From Aestuariibius sp. HNIBRBA575 (GTDB taxonomy: Bacteria; Pseudomonadota; Alphaproteobacteria; Rhodobacterales; Rhodobacteraceae): 64,000 nt of DNA. The first letter of the stretch is position 1, and every line of letters begins with the position of its first letter. This document shows, one piece after another, positions 1 through 8,750 of the stretch. Below the pieces are notes generated by a model, which did not search any database, was not told where the DNA came from, and worked only from the letters and a program-made list of their open reading frames with translations. Position numbers and translations under genes: made by a program. Where the stretch lies: contig NZ_CP162414.1 of assembly GCF_040932005.1 (NCBI RefSeq), forward strand, positions 3,127,501 through 3,191,500, given 5' to 3'.

Positions 1-77
1 GCATTTTCGATCATCAGCGGCAAAAAGCGATCCATCTGACCGGGTAAAATCATGAATGTGACAGTCACTGCAAACAT
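1..77 (-). CDS. Partial CDS, antibiotic biosynthesis monooxygenase (ABM)-like, N-terminus only
   Basis: The left window edge cuts this gene, leaving about 25 codons. The start codon at 77 overlaps the tctA stop in an ATGA arrangement, so translation is probably coupled to tctA. The visible N-terminus reads MFAVTVTFMILPGQMDRFLP, which fits the first beta-strand and helix of small ABM-fold quinol or heme monooxygenases (typically about 100 residues, 'VTF.I.PG..D.F'). Family assignment from so short a stretch is tentative. Its place at the end of the tct operon suggests a role tied to the imported substrate, but no specific function can be given. Confidence 0.5.
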   Translation of the reverse strand, partial: MFAVTVTFMILPGQMDRFLPLMIEN

Positions 78-1588
78 CAGGCTGGGTTCCCTCTCAGACG
101 GCCAAAGGCCCGTTTCACAAATGGCAGCTGGCTAAGGATTAGCAGCACATTCAGCGTCAACAGAATGGCAGCACCCGGGCGCGAAACAAAGACCGAAAGG
201 TCACCATCTGAAATCAGCAAGGATCGGCGGAAGGTTTCATCAAACAACCCGCCCAGAATGACGCCAATGACCAGTGGCGCAATGGGATAGCGCATCATGT
301 TCATCAGATAGGCGGCAAATCCGACACCCAGCATCAGATAAAGATCGTTGATCCCGCCGCCGACGCTAAACGATCCGATAGTGGTCAGAACCATGACAAT
401 CGGCAGGAACACCGTTTGGGGGATACGTAGGATTTTGATGAAAATGCGCGCCGTGAACAACCCCATGATAAACATGGTGAAACTGGCCAGCAGCATGATC
501 GCCACCACCCGCAGGATGATCGCCGGATCAATGGTTGGGCCGGGGATGATGTTGTTGATCTTAAATGCGCCCATCAGGGCTGCGGCGGGCGGTGATCCGG
601 GAATACCCAGCACCAATAGCGGGATCAAGGCGCCGCCGATACAGGCATTGTTGGCGGTTTCCGAACTCAGCAGGCCTTCGATACTGCCTTTGCCGAATTT
701 GTCGCCTTCGTCCGACACGGTTTTGCCGACGCCGTAGCTGACCCAACCGGCCACATCTTCGCCCACACCGGGCAATGCGCCCACACCGGTGCCAATCACG
801 CCGGATCGGCCGATGGTGGGCAAATAGCGTTTGATGGATTTCATATTGGGCAGGATGCGCCCCTGAAGCGCGATGACTTTGCCCGCCTCCATATGGCGCA
901 ACCCTTCGATGATCTGAGGCACCGCAAAGGCCCCCATCAAAACCGGCACAACCTGAAACCCGGACAGCAAATAGGACCAACCAAATGTGTAGCGAGGTTC
1001 AGACAGCAGCGGGTCCAGCCCAACCATCGCGATGGCCAACCCGATCAACCCGGCGATCCAGCCTTTGATCACCAGATCTTCGGACATCAATGTGCCCGAC
1101 AACAGAATACCAAACAGCGCCAATAATGCCTTTTCCGGGCTAGCGATGTTTTTGGAAATCAACAGCAGAACCCAGACAAAGATCAACAGCGCAAAGGTGC
1201 CAATCACAGTGCCGATGAAACTGGCGGTAGTGGTCAGCCCCAACGCTTCGCCGCCGCGCCCGGCCTTGGCCAGCGGATAGCCGTCCATCGCGGTCGCAGC
1301 ACTGGCGGCCGTGCCGGGAATATTGAGCAGGATCGACGGATAGGACCCGCCATAAATCGCCCCCACATAGGCCCCCAGCAACGCAATCATCGAATAATCG
1401 AGCGGAATTTTATTGCCGAAAAACCCAGTCAGGATCGTCACGGCCAAGGTTGCGGTCAACCCCGGCAGTGCGCCAAACGTGATGCCCAGAAACACCGAAA
1501 CGATCAGGTAAATATAGGTCAGCGGATCGATGACCAGCGCCCAGAATGCCCCACCAAACCCGGACAATTGTGTCAGGATGAACTCCAT
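77..1588 (-). CDS. tctA: Tripartite tricarboxylate transporter large permease TctA
   Basis: A 503-residue, very hydrophobic protein that is the large (about 12-helix) membrane subunit of a TTT-family secondary transporter. It moves a carboxylate delivered by the periplasmic TctC protein, driven by ion gradients. The conserved glycine/proline motif GALPGLTAT lies at residues 39-47, and a second GALPGVGE motif lies near residue 270; the length is typical of TctA. It follows tctB with a 1 bp gap and overlaps the next gene by 4 bp. The substrate cannot be read from the sequence. The dehydrogenases across the divergent promoter suggest a hydroxylated di- or tricarboxylate. Confidence 0.93.
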   Translation of the reverse strand: MEFILTQLSGFGGAFWALVIDPLTYIYLIVSVFLGITFGALPGLTATLAVTILTGFFGNKIPLDYSMIALLGAYVGAIYGGSYPSILLNIPGTAASAATAMDGYPLAKAGRGGEALGLTTTASFIGTVIGTFALLIFVWVLLLISKNIASPEKALLALFGILLSGTLMSEDLVIKGWIAGLIGLAIAMVGLDPLLSEPRYTFGWSYLLSGFQVVPVLMGAFAVPQIIEGLRHMEAGKVIALQGRILPNMKSIKRYLPTIGRSGVIGTGVGALPGVGEDVAGWVSYGVGKTVSDEGDKFGKGSIEGLLSSETANNACIGGALIPLLVLGIPGSPPAAALMGAFKINNIIPGPTIDPAIILRVVAIMLLASFTMFIMGLFTARIFIKILRIPQTVFLPIVMVLTTIGSFSVGGGINDLYLMLGVGFAAYLMNMMRYPIAPLVIGVILGGLFDETFRRSLLISDGDLSVFVSRPGAAILLTLNVLLILSQLPFVKRAFGRLRGNPA

Positions 1589-1589
1589 A

Positions 1590-2339
1590 TCAGTTTCTCC
1601 AGATCGGACGCAGGGTCACGTAGTAATGATATTCGATTTGCTTAAAAACCAACCCGGTTCGGGCCGGAACGTTTTGGCGAAACCCAAACGCCATGGCGCA
1701 GACCAGAAAAACCGGCGCTGTGATCGCGATGACGGGAATGATGCGCAAAACGCGGTCCCCTTTGGATTGCAGCCAGACCAAGATCGACAGCACAGCCCAC
1801 AGGATCAGTGTAACCCAATCATCCACATGCGCGGACCACTGGGATTGCGGCAGATAAAACGCAAAGGCAAACAGCCCCGCAAGCCCGACAAAAATCGTGG
1901 AAATGACAGACCGGCGCGCATGGCCGCCGTGATAGCCATAGATCAACGCGGTAATCAAAAGCCCGGAACACAGGATAAAATCGACCCGCGGCACCAACCC
2001 GACGATATAGGCCAACATGATGATGCCGATGGTGCTGAACCTCAGGGCTTCGACCTTGTTCCAGCCGATCCCGACCGAAGTCAGCGCGTGTTTCGCACCG
2101 CCCTCTTTGATGGCGATGGACAACAGAACAAATGACAGAACCAACATTCCGCTGAAGATGCCCAATGGCACGATCGCTGCGGAATTATACCAATCTGCGC
2201 CACTCACCCCGGCGCGATTGCCGCCAAACAGCGGAATATCTGATGTCTTCCATAGGAAAAAAATCGACAGGACAATCAGCCCCAGCGATGCCCAGAAATC
2301 GCGTGCGCGCAGCACGGCACGGTCGTCTGAATTGTCCAA
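1590..2339 (-). CDS. tctB: Tripartite tricarboxylate transporter small membrane protein TctB
   Basis: A 249-residue small membrane subunit of the TTT transporter with several predicted transmembrane helices; the first is near residues 14-30 (LGLIVLSIFFLW). TctB proteins are poorly conserved but are usually 140-250 residues, and this one sits in the standard tctC-tctB-tctA order. The start at 2339 is preceded by a GGGAGG-type ribosome-binding site. A GC-rich hairpin separates it from tctC, so its expression is probably lower than that of the binding protein. The long hydrophilic insert in the middle is unremarkable for the family. Confidence 0.82.
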   Translation of the reverse strand: MDNSDDRAVLRARDFWASLGLIVLSIFFLWKTSDIPLFGGNRAGVSGADWYNSAAIVPLGIFSGMLVLSFVLLSIAIKEGGAKHALTSVGIGWNKVEALRFSTIGIIMLAYIVGLVPRVDFILCSGLLITALIYGYHGGHARRSVISTIFVGLAGLFAFAFYLPQSQWSAHVDDWVTLILWAVLSILVWLQSKGDRVLRIIPVIAITAPVFLVCAMAFGFRQNVPARTGLVFKQIEYHYYVTLRPIWRN

Positions 2340-2358
2340 ATCTGCCTCCCGATGTGGT

Positions 2359-2383
2359 GAGGGGGCACAAAAAACGCCCCCTC
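2359..2383 (-). other. GC-rich intercistronic hairpin between tctC and tctB
   Basis: GAGGGGGC (2359-2366) and GCCCCCTC (2376-2383) form an 8 bp perfect stem with a 9-nt loop. Read leftward, the loop carries the T-run. Read rightward, a TTTTTGTT tail follows, so it would also act as a terminator on the + strand. Its position just after the binding-protein gene suggests a 3'-end stabiliser or partial terminator. Confidence 0.7.
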
Positions 2384-2402
2384 TTTTTGTTGATTTAGCG
2401 GC

Positions 2403-3410
2403 TTAAGGCTGAGCGATACCCAAGGACATTGGGTCAACGGTGGTCGCCCCCAGATCCTTTAGGGTGTAGGCAAATGTGCTCTCAAGATTGGTAAAGATGG
2501 CCGTGGCCTCTGCACCGTGCTGACCACCCACATCATAGTTGTTGGCTTCGGCCCATTCGGACACGGTGTCAGACGCAATCGCCGCCTCAAACGCAGCGCC
2601 CAATGCGGATTTCACGTCGTCAGATGCAGAATTGTGAACCGCAAAACCAATCGCCTGTTTCAGCGGCAGGTACTGGTCCAGACCATCATAGATGCCAAAT
2701 GCAGACGGCACGGTCATGCCCGCGATTTCAGCGTCATCCTCGGTCAACATCGCCAATGGTTTCAGCATGCCGCCTTCGATCAGTGCAGCCTGTTCGGCCA
2801 GCGACGTGACAACCAACGCAACTTCGCCTGCGATCGCAGCCTCTTGGCCGGGTGCCGATCCACCATAAGGCACAAACAGGAACTCAGCATCAGCGCCATT
2901 TTGAATAGCCAACAAGTTCAAATGGTGGATCGATCCCGCCCCAGATGCCGCCGCAGGGATCGTACCCGGTGCTGCCTTGGCTGCATCAACCAATTCCTGA
3001 AGCGTGTTATATGGGCTGTCTGCAGGAACCGAGATCAGATCCGGGGACCCACCGACAATAAAGGGATACCAGAAATCAAATTTCTGATCCCATCCGCCCT
3101 GAACGGCGGCTGTTACGTTTGATTCCGACAGACCGACCAATGTGTAACCATCATCGGCTTGGTTTTGAACGTAAACCATGCCGTTTGACCCAGCGACACC
3201 GCCGGTTTGGTTGATGACGTTGATCGAAACCGGCAGATGCTTTTCCATTTCGGCCATGATCATGCGATTGATGGAATCGGTGCCACCACCGGCCCCCCAA
3301 ACAACAGCAGTCGTGATGTCACGATACGGATAATCCTGTGCGGCGACGGCGGTGCCGACCCCGGCAATCAATGCAGCGGTCGCTGCGATTTTACCCAGTC
3401 CAAACTTCAT
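2403..3410 (-). CDS. tctC: Tripartite tricarboxylate transporter substrate-binding protein (TctC/Bug family)
   Basis: A 335-residue periplasmic receptor of the Bug/TctC family that captures a small carboxylate and hands it to TctAB. The N-terminus has a classic Sec signal peptide with cleavage expected after about residue 23 (GTAVA-AQD). The mature part starts with the family pattern YP.R.IT..V.W.AGGGTD, whose GGGTD loop binds the substrate carboxylate in Bug proteins. It is the first gene of a leftward operon, and a hairpin after its stop separates it from tctB. The divergent intergenic region holds a perfect inverted repeat at 3460-3477 that is a probable operator. Confidence 0.92.
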   Translation of the reverse strand: MKFGLGKIAATAALIAGVGTAVAAQDYPYRDITTAVVWGAGGGTDSINRMIMAEMEKHLPVSINVINQTGGVAGSNGMVYVQNQADDGYTLVGLSESNVTAAVQGGWDQKFDFWYPFIVGGSPDLISVPADSPYNTLQELVDAAKAAPGTIPAAASGAGSIHHLNLLAIQNGADAEFLFVPYGGSAPGQEAAIAGEVALVVTSLAEQAALIEGGMLKPLAMLTEDDAEIAGMTVPSAFGIYDGLDQYLPLKQAIGFAVHNSASDDVKSALGAAFEAAIASDTVSEWAEANNYDVGGQHGAEATAIFTNLESTFAYTLKDLGATTVDPMSLGIAQP

Positions 3411-3459
3411 TTCGTCATTCCTCCCTGACGTGTGCGTTTGTTATTGCATTTATTTGCGT

Positions 3460-3477
3460 ATGCATTAATGAATGCAT
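3460..3477. promoter_or_regulatory. Inverted repeat, candidate GntR/FCD operator
   Basis: ATGCATT-AATG-AATGCAT is a perfect 7+7 bp inverted repeat in the 132 bp between divergent tctC and the dehydrogenase operon. Palindromes of this size are typical targets of FCD-subfamily GntR regulators, and such a gene ends the rightward operon (5659-6336). The assignment is an inference from position. Confidence 0.5.
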
Positions 3478-3542
3478 TGTCAACTTTCGGATGTCAATTT
3501 CCGAAAAATATGTAAATCAGGTCGGGAAGGACGCAGGCGCAG

Positions 3543-4634
3543 ATGGCACAAACATTCGAAATCGCAGTATTCCAAGGGGACGGCATTGGCCCTGAAATCA
3601 CAGGCCCAACGGTCGATATTCTGCGGCGGATGTCAGATGCGTCCAGCGCATATGATCTGAAATTCACCGACGCCCCCGCCGGGGCAGCGCATTATGCAAA
3701 AACCGGCGAATCATTTCCGGCCGAATCGATGAAAATCGCCAAACGCGCTGATGCGATCCTGCTATCAGCGATGGGCTTGCCTGATGTGCGTTACCCCGAT
3801 GGCACAGAAATTTCCCCGCAAATTGACCTGCGAAAAGCTCTGACATTGTTTGCAGGTGTGCGCCCGGTCACCGTTAAGGCCGGCCAACGCACACCGTTGA
3901 ATATGCCCGACGGCAAAGAGATCGACTTTGTTTTGATCCGCGAAAGCACCGAAGGCCTGTTTTACACCCAAGGCAAAGGCGAAGTGACCCCAGACGAAGC
4001 CCGCGAAACCCTGCTGATCACGCGCGAGATTTCGGAAAAGCTGTTCAAATTCACGTTTGAATTGGCCGCAAACCGCAAAAAAGCAGGCCGTGGACCGGGC
4101 AAGGTCACATGTGTCGACAAGGCCAACGTGTTCCGGGCGTTTGCGTTTTTCCGCGAAATGTTTGACGCCGAAGCGGCCAAACACCCCGACCTGACATCCG
4201 ACCATGCCTATGTGGACGCAACCGCGTTGTGGATGGTGCAAAAGCCGTGGGATTTTGACGTGATGGTCACCGAAAACATGTTTGGCGACATCCTGTCTGA
4301 TCTGGGCGCGGGCCTGATGGGCGGTCTGGGATTGGCCCCATCAGCCGATATCGGCCTGGAACATGCGGTGTTCCAACCCTGTCATGGATCCGCCCCCGAC
4401 ATTGCCGGCCAAGGCGTCGCAAATCCATTTGCGATGATCCTATCAGCCGCGATGATGCTGGATTGGTTGGGCATCGATCACAACAACCCGGCCCTGATTG
4501 CAGACGCAAAACGCCTACGCGAATCCGTAGAAGACGTCGTGGCCCAAGCCAACGTTCTGACCCGTGATCTGGGTGGCAATGCGGGCACAATTGAGGCCGC
4601 AAACGCCGTTCTAGACACGCTTTTCGTCGCATGA
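3543..4634 (+). CDS. Isocitrate/isopropylmalate dehydrogenase-family hydroxyacid dehydrogenase
   Basis: A 363-residue NAD(P)-dependent, metal-requiring beta-decarboxylating dehydrogenase acting on a (2R,3S)-type hydroxy di- or tricarboxylate. Visible features are GDGIGPE at residues 12-18, substrate-binding arginines R97, R107 and R133, the catalytic Y141/K193 pair (EGLFY, VDKANV), and metal ligands in ENMFGDILSD (D249, D253). The RESTEGLF loop is closer to tartrate or homoisocitrate dehydrogenases than to classic LeuB, so a catabolic rather than leucine-biosynthetic role is likely. It lies divergent to a carboxylate transporter and overlaps the next gene by 4 bp. The exact substrate is unknown. 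Confidence 0.85.
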   Translation: MAQTFEIAVFQGDGIGPEITGPTVDILRRMSDASSAYDLKFTDAPAGAAHYAKTGESFPAESMKIAKRADAILLSAMGLPDVRYPDGTEISPQIDLRKALTLFAGVRPVTVKAGQRTPLNMPDGKEIDFVLIRESTEGLFYTQGKGEVTPDEARETLLITREISEKLFKFTFELAANRKKAGRGPGKVTCVDKANVFRAFAFFREMFDAEAAKHPDLTSDHAYVDATALWMVQKPWDFDVMVTENMFGDILSDLGAGLMGGLGLAPSADIGLEHAVFQPCHGSAPDIAGQGVANPFAMILSAAMMLDWLGIDHNNPALIADAKRLRESVEDVVAQANVLTRDLGGNAGTIEAANAVLDTLFVA

Positions 4635-5662
4635 ACACGTCCGCAAATATCCGCGTTGCCTGTATCGGAGCTGGCTATTTTAGCCAGTTCCATTACGGAT
4701 CATGGGCGCGCTTGGACCGCGTTGATTTGGTCGCATCCTGTAATCGCGACATCGAAAAGGCACGCGCGACCGGCCTGCCCGCCTATGACGATTTGCCCAA
4801 AATGCTGGCCGACCAAAAACCGGATTTGTTGGACATCATCCTACCACCGGTCGCCCATGCGGACACTATTCGCACAGCATTAGCGGCGGGTGTCAAAACG
4901 ATGATCTGCCAGAAACCGTTCTGCAATGATTTGGATGAAGCCCGCCAAATCACAGCCGAGGCAGAGGCCGCGGGCGCAACCATTGTGATCCACGAAAATT
5001 TCAGGTTTCAGCCATGGTATCGCGCCATCAAATCCGCGCTGGATGACGGGGCAATTGGCGATTTGCATCAGGTGACATTCCGGTTGCGTCCCGGCGATGG
5101 TCAGGGCCCCGACGCCTATCTGGAACGCCAACCGTATTTCCAACAGATGGACCGGTTTCTGGTCCATGAAACGGCCGTCCACTGGGTGGATACATTCCGG
5201 TTTTTGCTGGGAAATCCCGGTGCTATTTATGCCGATCTGCGCCAGATAAACCCGGCCATTTCGGGCGAAGATGCGGGGTATATCCTGTTTGACCACCCAA
5301 ACGGCACGCGCGCCCTGTTTGATGGCAACCGCCATCTGGACCACGCTGCCGACAATCACCGCCGCACCATGGGCGAAGCGCTGTTTGAAGGCACCAAAGG
5401 CACGCTGCGGCTGTTTGGGGATGGCTCTGTTGGGCAGCGGCGCTTTGGCACCACCCAAGAGGATCAGATTTTAGCGCCGGACACATGGGATGGTTTTGGC
5501 GGGGATTGCGTTCATGCCTTGCAAAGCCATGTGATTTCGGGCCTTTTGGAGGACACACCGTTTGAAAATCTGGCAGCAGATTACCTAACGGTGATTGAAA
5601 TCGAAAACGCCATTTATGCCTCTGCACAGAGCGGCCAGAAAGTCATGTTAGGAACCCCTTGA
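4631..5662 (+). CDS. Gfo/Idh/MocA-family NAD(P)-dependent oxidoreductase
   Basis: A 343-residue cytosolic dehydrogenase with an N-terminal Rossmann domain (GAGYFSQ, glycines at 13 and 15) and a C-terminal alpha/beta substrate domain. Members oxidise or reduce sugars, inositols, sugar acids and similar compounds. The usual EKP motif appears as QKP (residues 94-96), keeping the active-site lysine K95. The start overlaps the preceding dehydrogenase stop (ATGA), and the stop overlaps the following TTG start, so the three genes form a tight operon. The substrate cannot be assigned. Confidence 0.82.
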   Translation: MNTSANIRVACIGAGYFSQFHYGSWARLDRVDLVASCNRDIEKARATGLPAYDDLPKMLADQKPDLLDIILPPVAHADTIRTALAAGVKTMICQKPFCNDLDEARQITAEAEAAGATIVIHENFRFQPWYRAIKSALDDGAIGDLHQVTFRLRPGDGQGPDAYLERQPYFQQMDRFLVHETAVHWVDTFRFLLGNPGAIYADLRQINPAISGEDAGYILFDHPNGTRALFDGNRHLDHAADNHRRTMGEALFEGTKGTLRLFGDGSVGQRRFGTTQEDQILAPDTWDGFGGDCVHALQSHVISGLLEDTPFENLAADYLTVIEIENAIYASAQSGQKVMLGTP

Positions 5663-6336
5663 AGGCTCAGGACAACAAGCCCCTTTCCAATTCGCAACGT
5701 GCCTTGCACGAATTGCGGCAATTGATTTTTTCCGGTGAACTTTCCGCCGGGTCTGACCATTTGGAATCCGAGCTGGCTGAGCGGTTAGGCATGTCGCGCA
5801 CCCCCGTGCGCGAGGCTGCATTAACGTTAGAAAGCAAAGGCTTGCTGGAATTGCGCCCTCGCAAAGGTGTGCGCATTCTGCCTGTGTCCCCTGCGGATAT
5901 GCGCGAAATTTATGATGTGCTGACCGAATTAGAAAGTCTGGCCGCAGAGCGCGCCGCACAGGCCAATTACGACGAATATCAATTGCGGGATTTGGCGCGT
6001 GCAATCGAAGATATGGACCAAGCGATTGCCGAAGAAAACCTAGAGGCTTGGGGGGAAGCCGATGATCGTTTTCACAACGAACTGGTCCGTTTGGGCGGCA
6101 ATACACGGGTGTCAGACATCGTCGGCATGATGGCGGATCAGGTGCGGCGCGCGCGGTCGTCCACTTTGTTTATCCGGCCATTGCCGACCAAATCCAACGA
6201 AGACCACCGCGACGTGTATCACGCCATCAAAAACGGCGATTCAGATCGTGCGCGTGCCAAACACCGCGCCCATCGTCAGCAGGCGCGCGAAATTCTGGTT
6301 GGGCTGCTGGAAAAACACCGATTGCGTCAATTATAG
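5659..6336 (+). CDS. GntR-family transcriptional regulator, FCD (FadR/VanR-like) subfamily
   Basis: A 225-residue regulator with an N-terminal winged helix (about residues 12-75, with LAERLGMSRTPVREAALTLE as recognition region) and an all-helical FCD ligand-binding domain (about 85-210) whose conserved D/H residues usually hold a metal and bind a carboxylate. The start is TTG, overlapping the TGA of the preceding gene. It probably controls both divergent operons through the inverted repeat at 3460-3477. It converges on the nar unit with only 3 bp between stop codons. Confidence 0.88.
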   Translation: MKAQDNKPLSNSQRALHELRQLIFSGELSAGSDHLESELAERLGMSRTPVREAALTLESKGLLELRPRKGVRILPVSPADMREIYDVLTELESLAAERAAQANYDEYQLRDLARAIEDMDQAIAEENLEAWGEADDRFHNELVRLGGNTRVSDIVGMMADQVRRARSSTLFIRPLPTKSNEDHRDVYHAIKNGDSDRARAKHRAHRQQAREILVGLLEKHRLRQL

Positions 6337-6339
6337 GGT

Positions 6340-6864
6340 TCAGGCGGCGTGTTCGACATGGGTCTGGGTGGCATCAAGCCAATCAGATAGCGCATCAATG
6401 TCAGGCGAAATCTGCTGAGCCAAATCCCCGGAAAAATCCAGAAACGCCTCATAATTCAGCTGGTTAACCCCGACCAAAACCGGGATTCCATCCGCCAGAC
6501 ATTTGGCTATGACCTCGCGAAATCCGCGCCCATCCGCTTCGTGTTTGCCGAATTTATTGATCACCAGCAATTCCGGCGTTTTGGTCAGCGAATGTTCCAA
6601 TGCGGCGACCGACAATTCCAACGCAGACGTGTCCAACCGGCATCCCCGCGCCTCTTTGCCAAGGCTTTGGGAAATTCGATAGCTGGGACCGTCAGGCAGC
6701 ACCTGCACATCCATATCACAGTGATGCGTGTCCGGTTTGGCGCTGTTTGTCTGCACCACACCAGCGACGCGATACCCGTTTTGCAACCGGTTTTGCGCAA
6801 ATTCCGTCAGGATCAGGTCCGTCGCGCCACGTTCGTTTTTGATCACATAAGCCAGATGCATCAT
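6340..6864 (-). CDS. DUF2478 protein, P-loop NTPase-like, molybdenum-associated
   Basis: A 174-residue soluble protein matching the DUF2478 family, seen near molybdate and molybdenum-cofactor genes in Rhodobacteraceae. It has features of a THEP1-like or MobB-like fold: an N-terminal strand (LAYVIKNERG), a central strand followed by NKFGKHEADGRGFRE near residues 104-118 (a guanine-type NK.G motif and acidic residues), and C-terminal PVLVGV. A canonical GxxxxGKS P-loop is not visible, so NTPase activity is uncertain. It is the last gene of the leftward nar unit, 15 bp after moeA, and so probably helps molybdenum-cofactor supply for NarG. Confidence 0.7.
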   Translation of the reverse strand: MMHLAYVIKNERGATDLILTEFAQNRLQNGYRVAGVVQTNSAKPDTHHCDMDVQVLPDGPSYRISQSLGKEARGCRLDTSALELSVAALEHSLTKTPELLVINKFGKHEADGRGFREVIAKCLADGIPVLVGVNQLNYEAFLDFSGDLAQQISPDIDALSDWLDATQTHVEHAA

Positions 6865-6879
6865 ATGCTCCGTTCAGGA

Positions 6880-8136
6880 TTAAAAGGGCAGAAATTCAAG
6901 CAGGTCGCCTTCGGGCACATGTTCGATATTTCCGGGAATTAGGATCAGCCCATCTGCGTTTGTCAGGGGGCTCAAATTGGCGGAGCGGGTCTGCGGTGGA
7001 CAGGCCACAACTTCGAGCCCGCGCGGATCATAGCCCACAATAGAGGCCGGGCGGTATTCACAACGCCCGGTTTTATGCTGCACACCGCCGCGCGCATGGA
7101 CATGACGACGGGGTTGCATATTCTGCGTCTGCCCCGCAATTTTTGCCGCGATCGGACGCCCCAGCACCTGCCACGTGACAAAGGCCGACACCGGATTGCC
7201 CGGCAGGCTGATCACGACGGAATTTGCCAGCTTGGACACGGTGATTGGTTTGCCGGGTTTGATGGCCACGCCAGACACCGCCACATGCGCCCCAAGCGAT
7301 TGAAGCATCGGTTTTACATGGTCCCGATCGCCAACGGACACACCGCCAGACGTGATGATCACATCGACCTTCCATGACATTTCTACAGTTGCTGTTAGCA
7401 ATCTCGATTTGGTGTCAGGCACATGTTCAACGGCTACAAGGTCGGCGTGAATGTCGTCCAGCAATGCCAAAAGCATCGGCGTGTTCACATCCCAAATCGC
7501 CCCATCCGTCAGGCCATCACCCGCGGCGCATAATTCGTCCCCGGTCAGGATCACCCCAACCCGTAATTTGCGCAGCACTGGAATATGCCCCTGCCCGGCC
7601 CCAGCGCAGATTGCGATATGTTTGGGTTCCAAAACCACACCAGCATCCAACAGGACATCGCCGGTTTTCTGATCTTCGCCCGCGCGGCGAATATTGCTGC
7701 CTTTTGCCGGGATTTTGGTGATCCGGGCAAATTTTCCGTCCCGCGATACGTGTTCCTGCATGACCACAGTGTCGGCCCCAATGGGTACGGGCGCGCCGGT
7801 GAAAATCCGCATCATCGTACCGCGTTCCAAGGTCGGAGTTGGCGCGCCAGCTGCGCTTTCGCCTTGGACGGGCAATACCTGTGTTTGCGGCAATTCATCC
7901 AAACAAAGCGCATAGCCATCCATGCCCGAATTGTCGAAACGCGGCATATCGGCCCTGGCCAGAATAGGCGCCGCCAGAATGCGGCCCCGCGCCTGTTGCA
8001 ACGGCACAGTTTCGATTTCTTCAATCGGATCAGCCAGAGCGAGTCCCGCCTCAACAGCATCCGAGACCGTCATCAGATGTGTGACCGCGTCGTCGCACCC
8101 GCATCCCGGCGTATTTATACGATCGATCAAGGTCAT
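6880..8136 (-). CDS. moeA: Molybdopterin molybdotransferase MoeA
   Basis: A 418-residue enzyme that inserts molybdenum into adenylylated molybdopterin, the last common step of cofactor synthesis for NarG. MoeA motifs are clear: PRFDNSGMDGYAL near the start, G.VI.TGDEL.. in the middle, and TSGGVSVGDRDHVK followed by KPGKP and LPGNPVSAFVTW. The start at 8136 is chosen over a longer frame because it overlaps the carbonic anhydrase stop by 4 bp (ATGA) and begins MTLIDRINTPGCGCDD. An extra Cys-rich start (CGCDD) precedes the conserved part. It is a nar-linked copy, and a separate housekeeping moeA may exist elsewhere. Confidence 0.92.
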   Translation of the reverse strand: MTLIDRINTPGCGCDDAVTHLMTVSDAVEAGLALADPIEEIETVPLQQARGRILAAPILARADMPRFDNSGMDGYALCLDELPQTQVLPVQGESAAGAPTPTLERGTMMRIFTGAPVPIGADTVVMQEHVSRDGKFARITKIPAKGSNIRRAGEDQKTGDVLLDAGVVLEPKHIAICAGAGQGHIPVLRKLRVGVILTGDELCAAGDGLTDGAIWDVNTPMLLALLDDIHADLVAVEHVPDTKSRLLTATVEMSWKVDVIITSGGVSVGDRDHVKPMLQSLGAHVAVSGVAIKPGKPITVSKLANSVVISLPGNPVSAFVTWQVLGRPIAAKIAGQTQNMQPRRHVHARGGVQHKTGRCEYRPASIVGYDPRGLEVVACPPQTRSANLSPLTNADGLILIPGNIEHVPEGDLLEFLPF

Positions 8137-8750
8137 TCTGGGGCCTCGGATGTTAAATGGCCGCGTGACACAGTGCAGTTCAGGTCCCGCAGCAACCCGT
8201 CCTTTAGTCCGTAGATCAGGCCATGTACGGAAATGTCCGCCCCTCGTGCCCATGCGCGCTGCATGATGGGGGTTTCGGACACACGTAACACGGCCTCGAT
8301 GACGTTTAGTTCGGCCAGTTTATCCAGCCGATCTTCGCCCGACCCAGCGCGGGTCAGATCAATGGAATACTGGCGCGACAAACGGCGGATCGGTTCCAGC
8401 CAATGGTCAACCAACCCATGTGGCAGGTCTTCGCAGGCGGCTTTGACACCGCCGCAACCGTAATGACCACACACGATGATTTCCCGCACCTGCAGGGACT
8501 CGACCGCAAATTCCAAGGCGCTCAGCAGGTTCATATCCGATGAATGCACCACATTTGCGACGTTGCGATGGACAAAAACTTCGCCCGGATCCAGCCCGGC
8601 AACCACATTGGCCGGCACACGGCTATCAGAACAGCCGATCCAAAAATATTCAGGGGCTTGGTGTGTGGCCAGCCGTGCAAAATATCCCGGCTCTTTGGTT
8701 TTACGTGCCTGCGACCAGTTTTGATTTCGGCTTAACAATTCACTCAGCAT
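8133..8750 (-). CDS. Beta-class carbonic anhydrase
   Basis: A 205-residue zinc enzyme that interconverts CO2 and bicarbonate. All beta-class residues are present: zinc ligands C40, H96 and C99, and the D42-R44 catalytic dyad (CSDSR, HYGCGG). The start at 8750 is preferred because a perfect GGAGGTGACC ribosome-binding site precedes it. It overlaps the hemerythrin-like gene by 11 bp and moeA by 4 bp, so it is co-translated within the nitrate-respiration unit. Why a nar operon needs a carbonic anhydrase is not evident; CO2 or pH handling during anaerobic growth is one guess. Confidence 0.93.
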   Translation of the reverse strand: MLSELLSRNQNWSQARKTKEPGYFARLATHQAPEYFWIGCSDSRVPANVVAGLDPGEVFVHRNVANVVHSSDMNLLSALEFAVESLQVREIIVCGHYGCGGVKAACEDLPHGLVDHWLEPIRRLSRQYSIDLTRAGSGEDRLDKLAELNVIEAVLRVSETPIMQRAWARGADISVHGLIYGLKDGLLRDLNCTVSRGHLTSEAPE

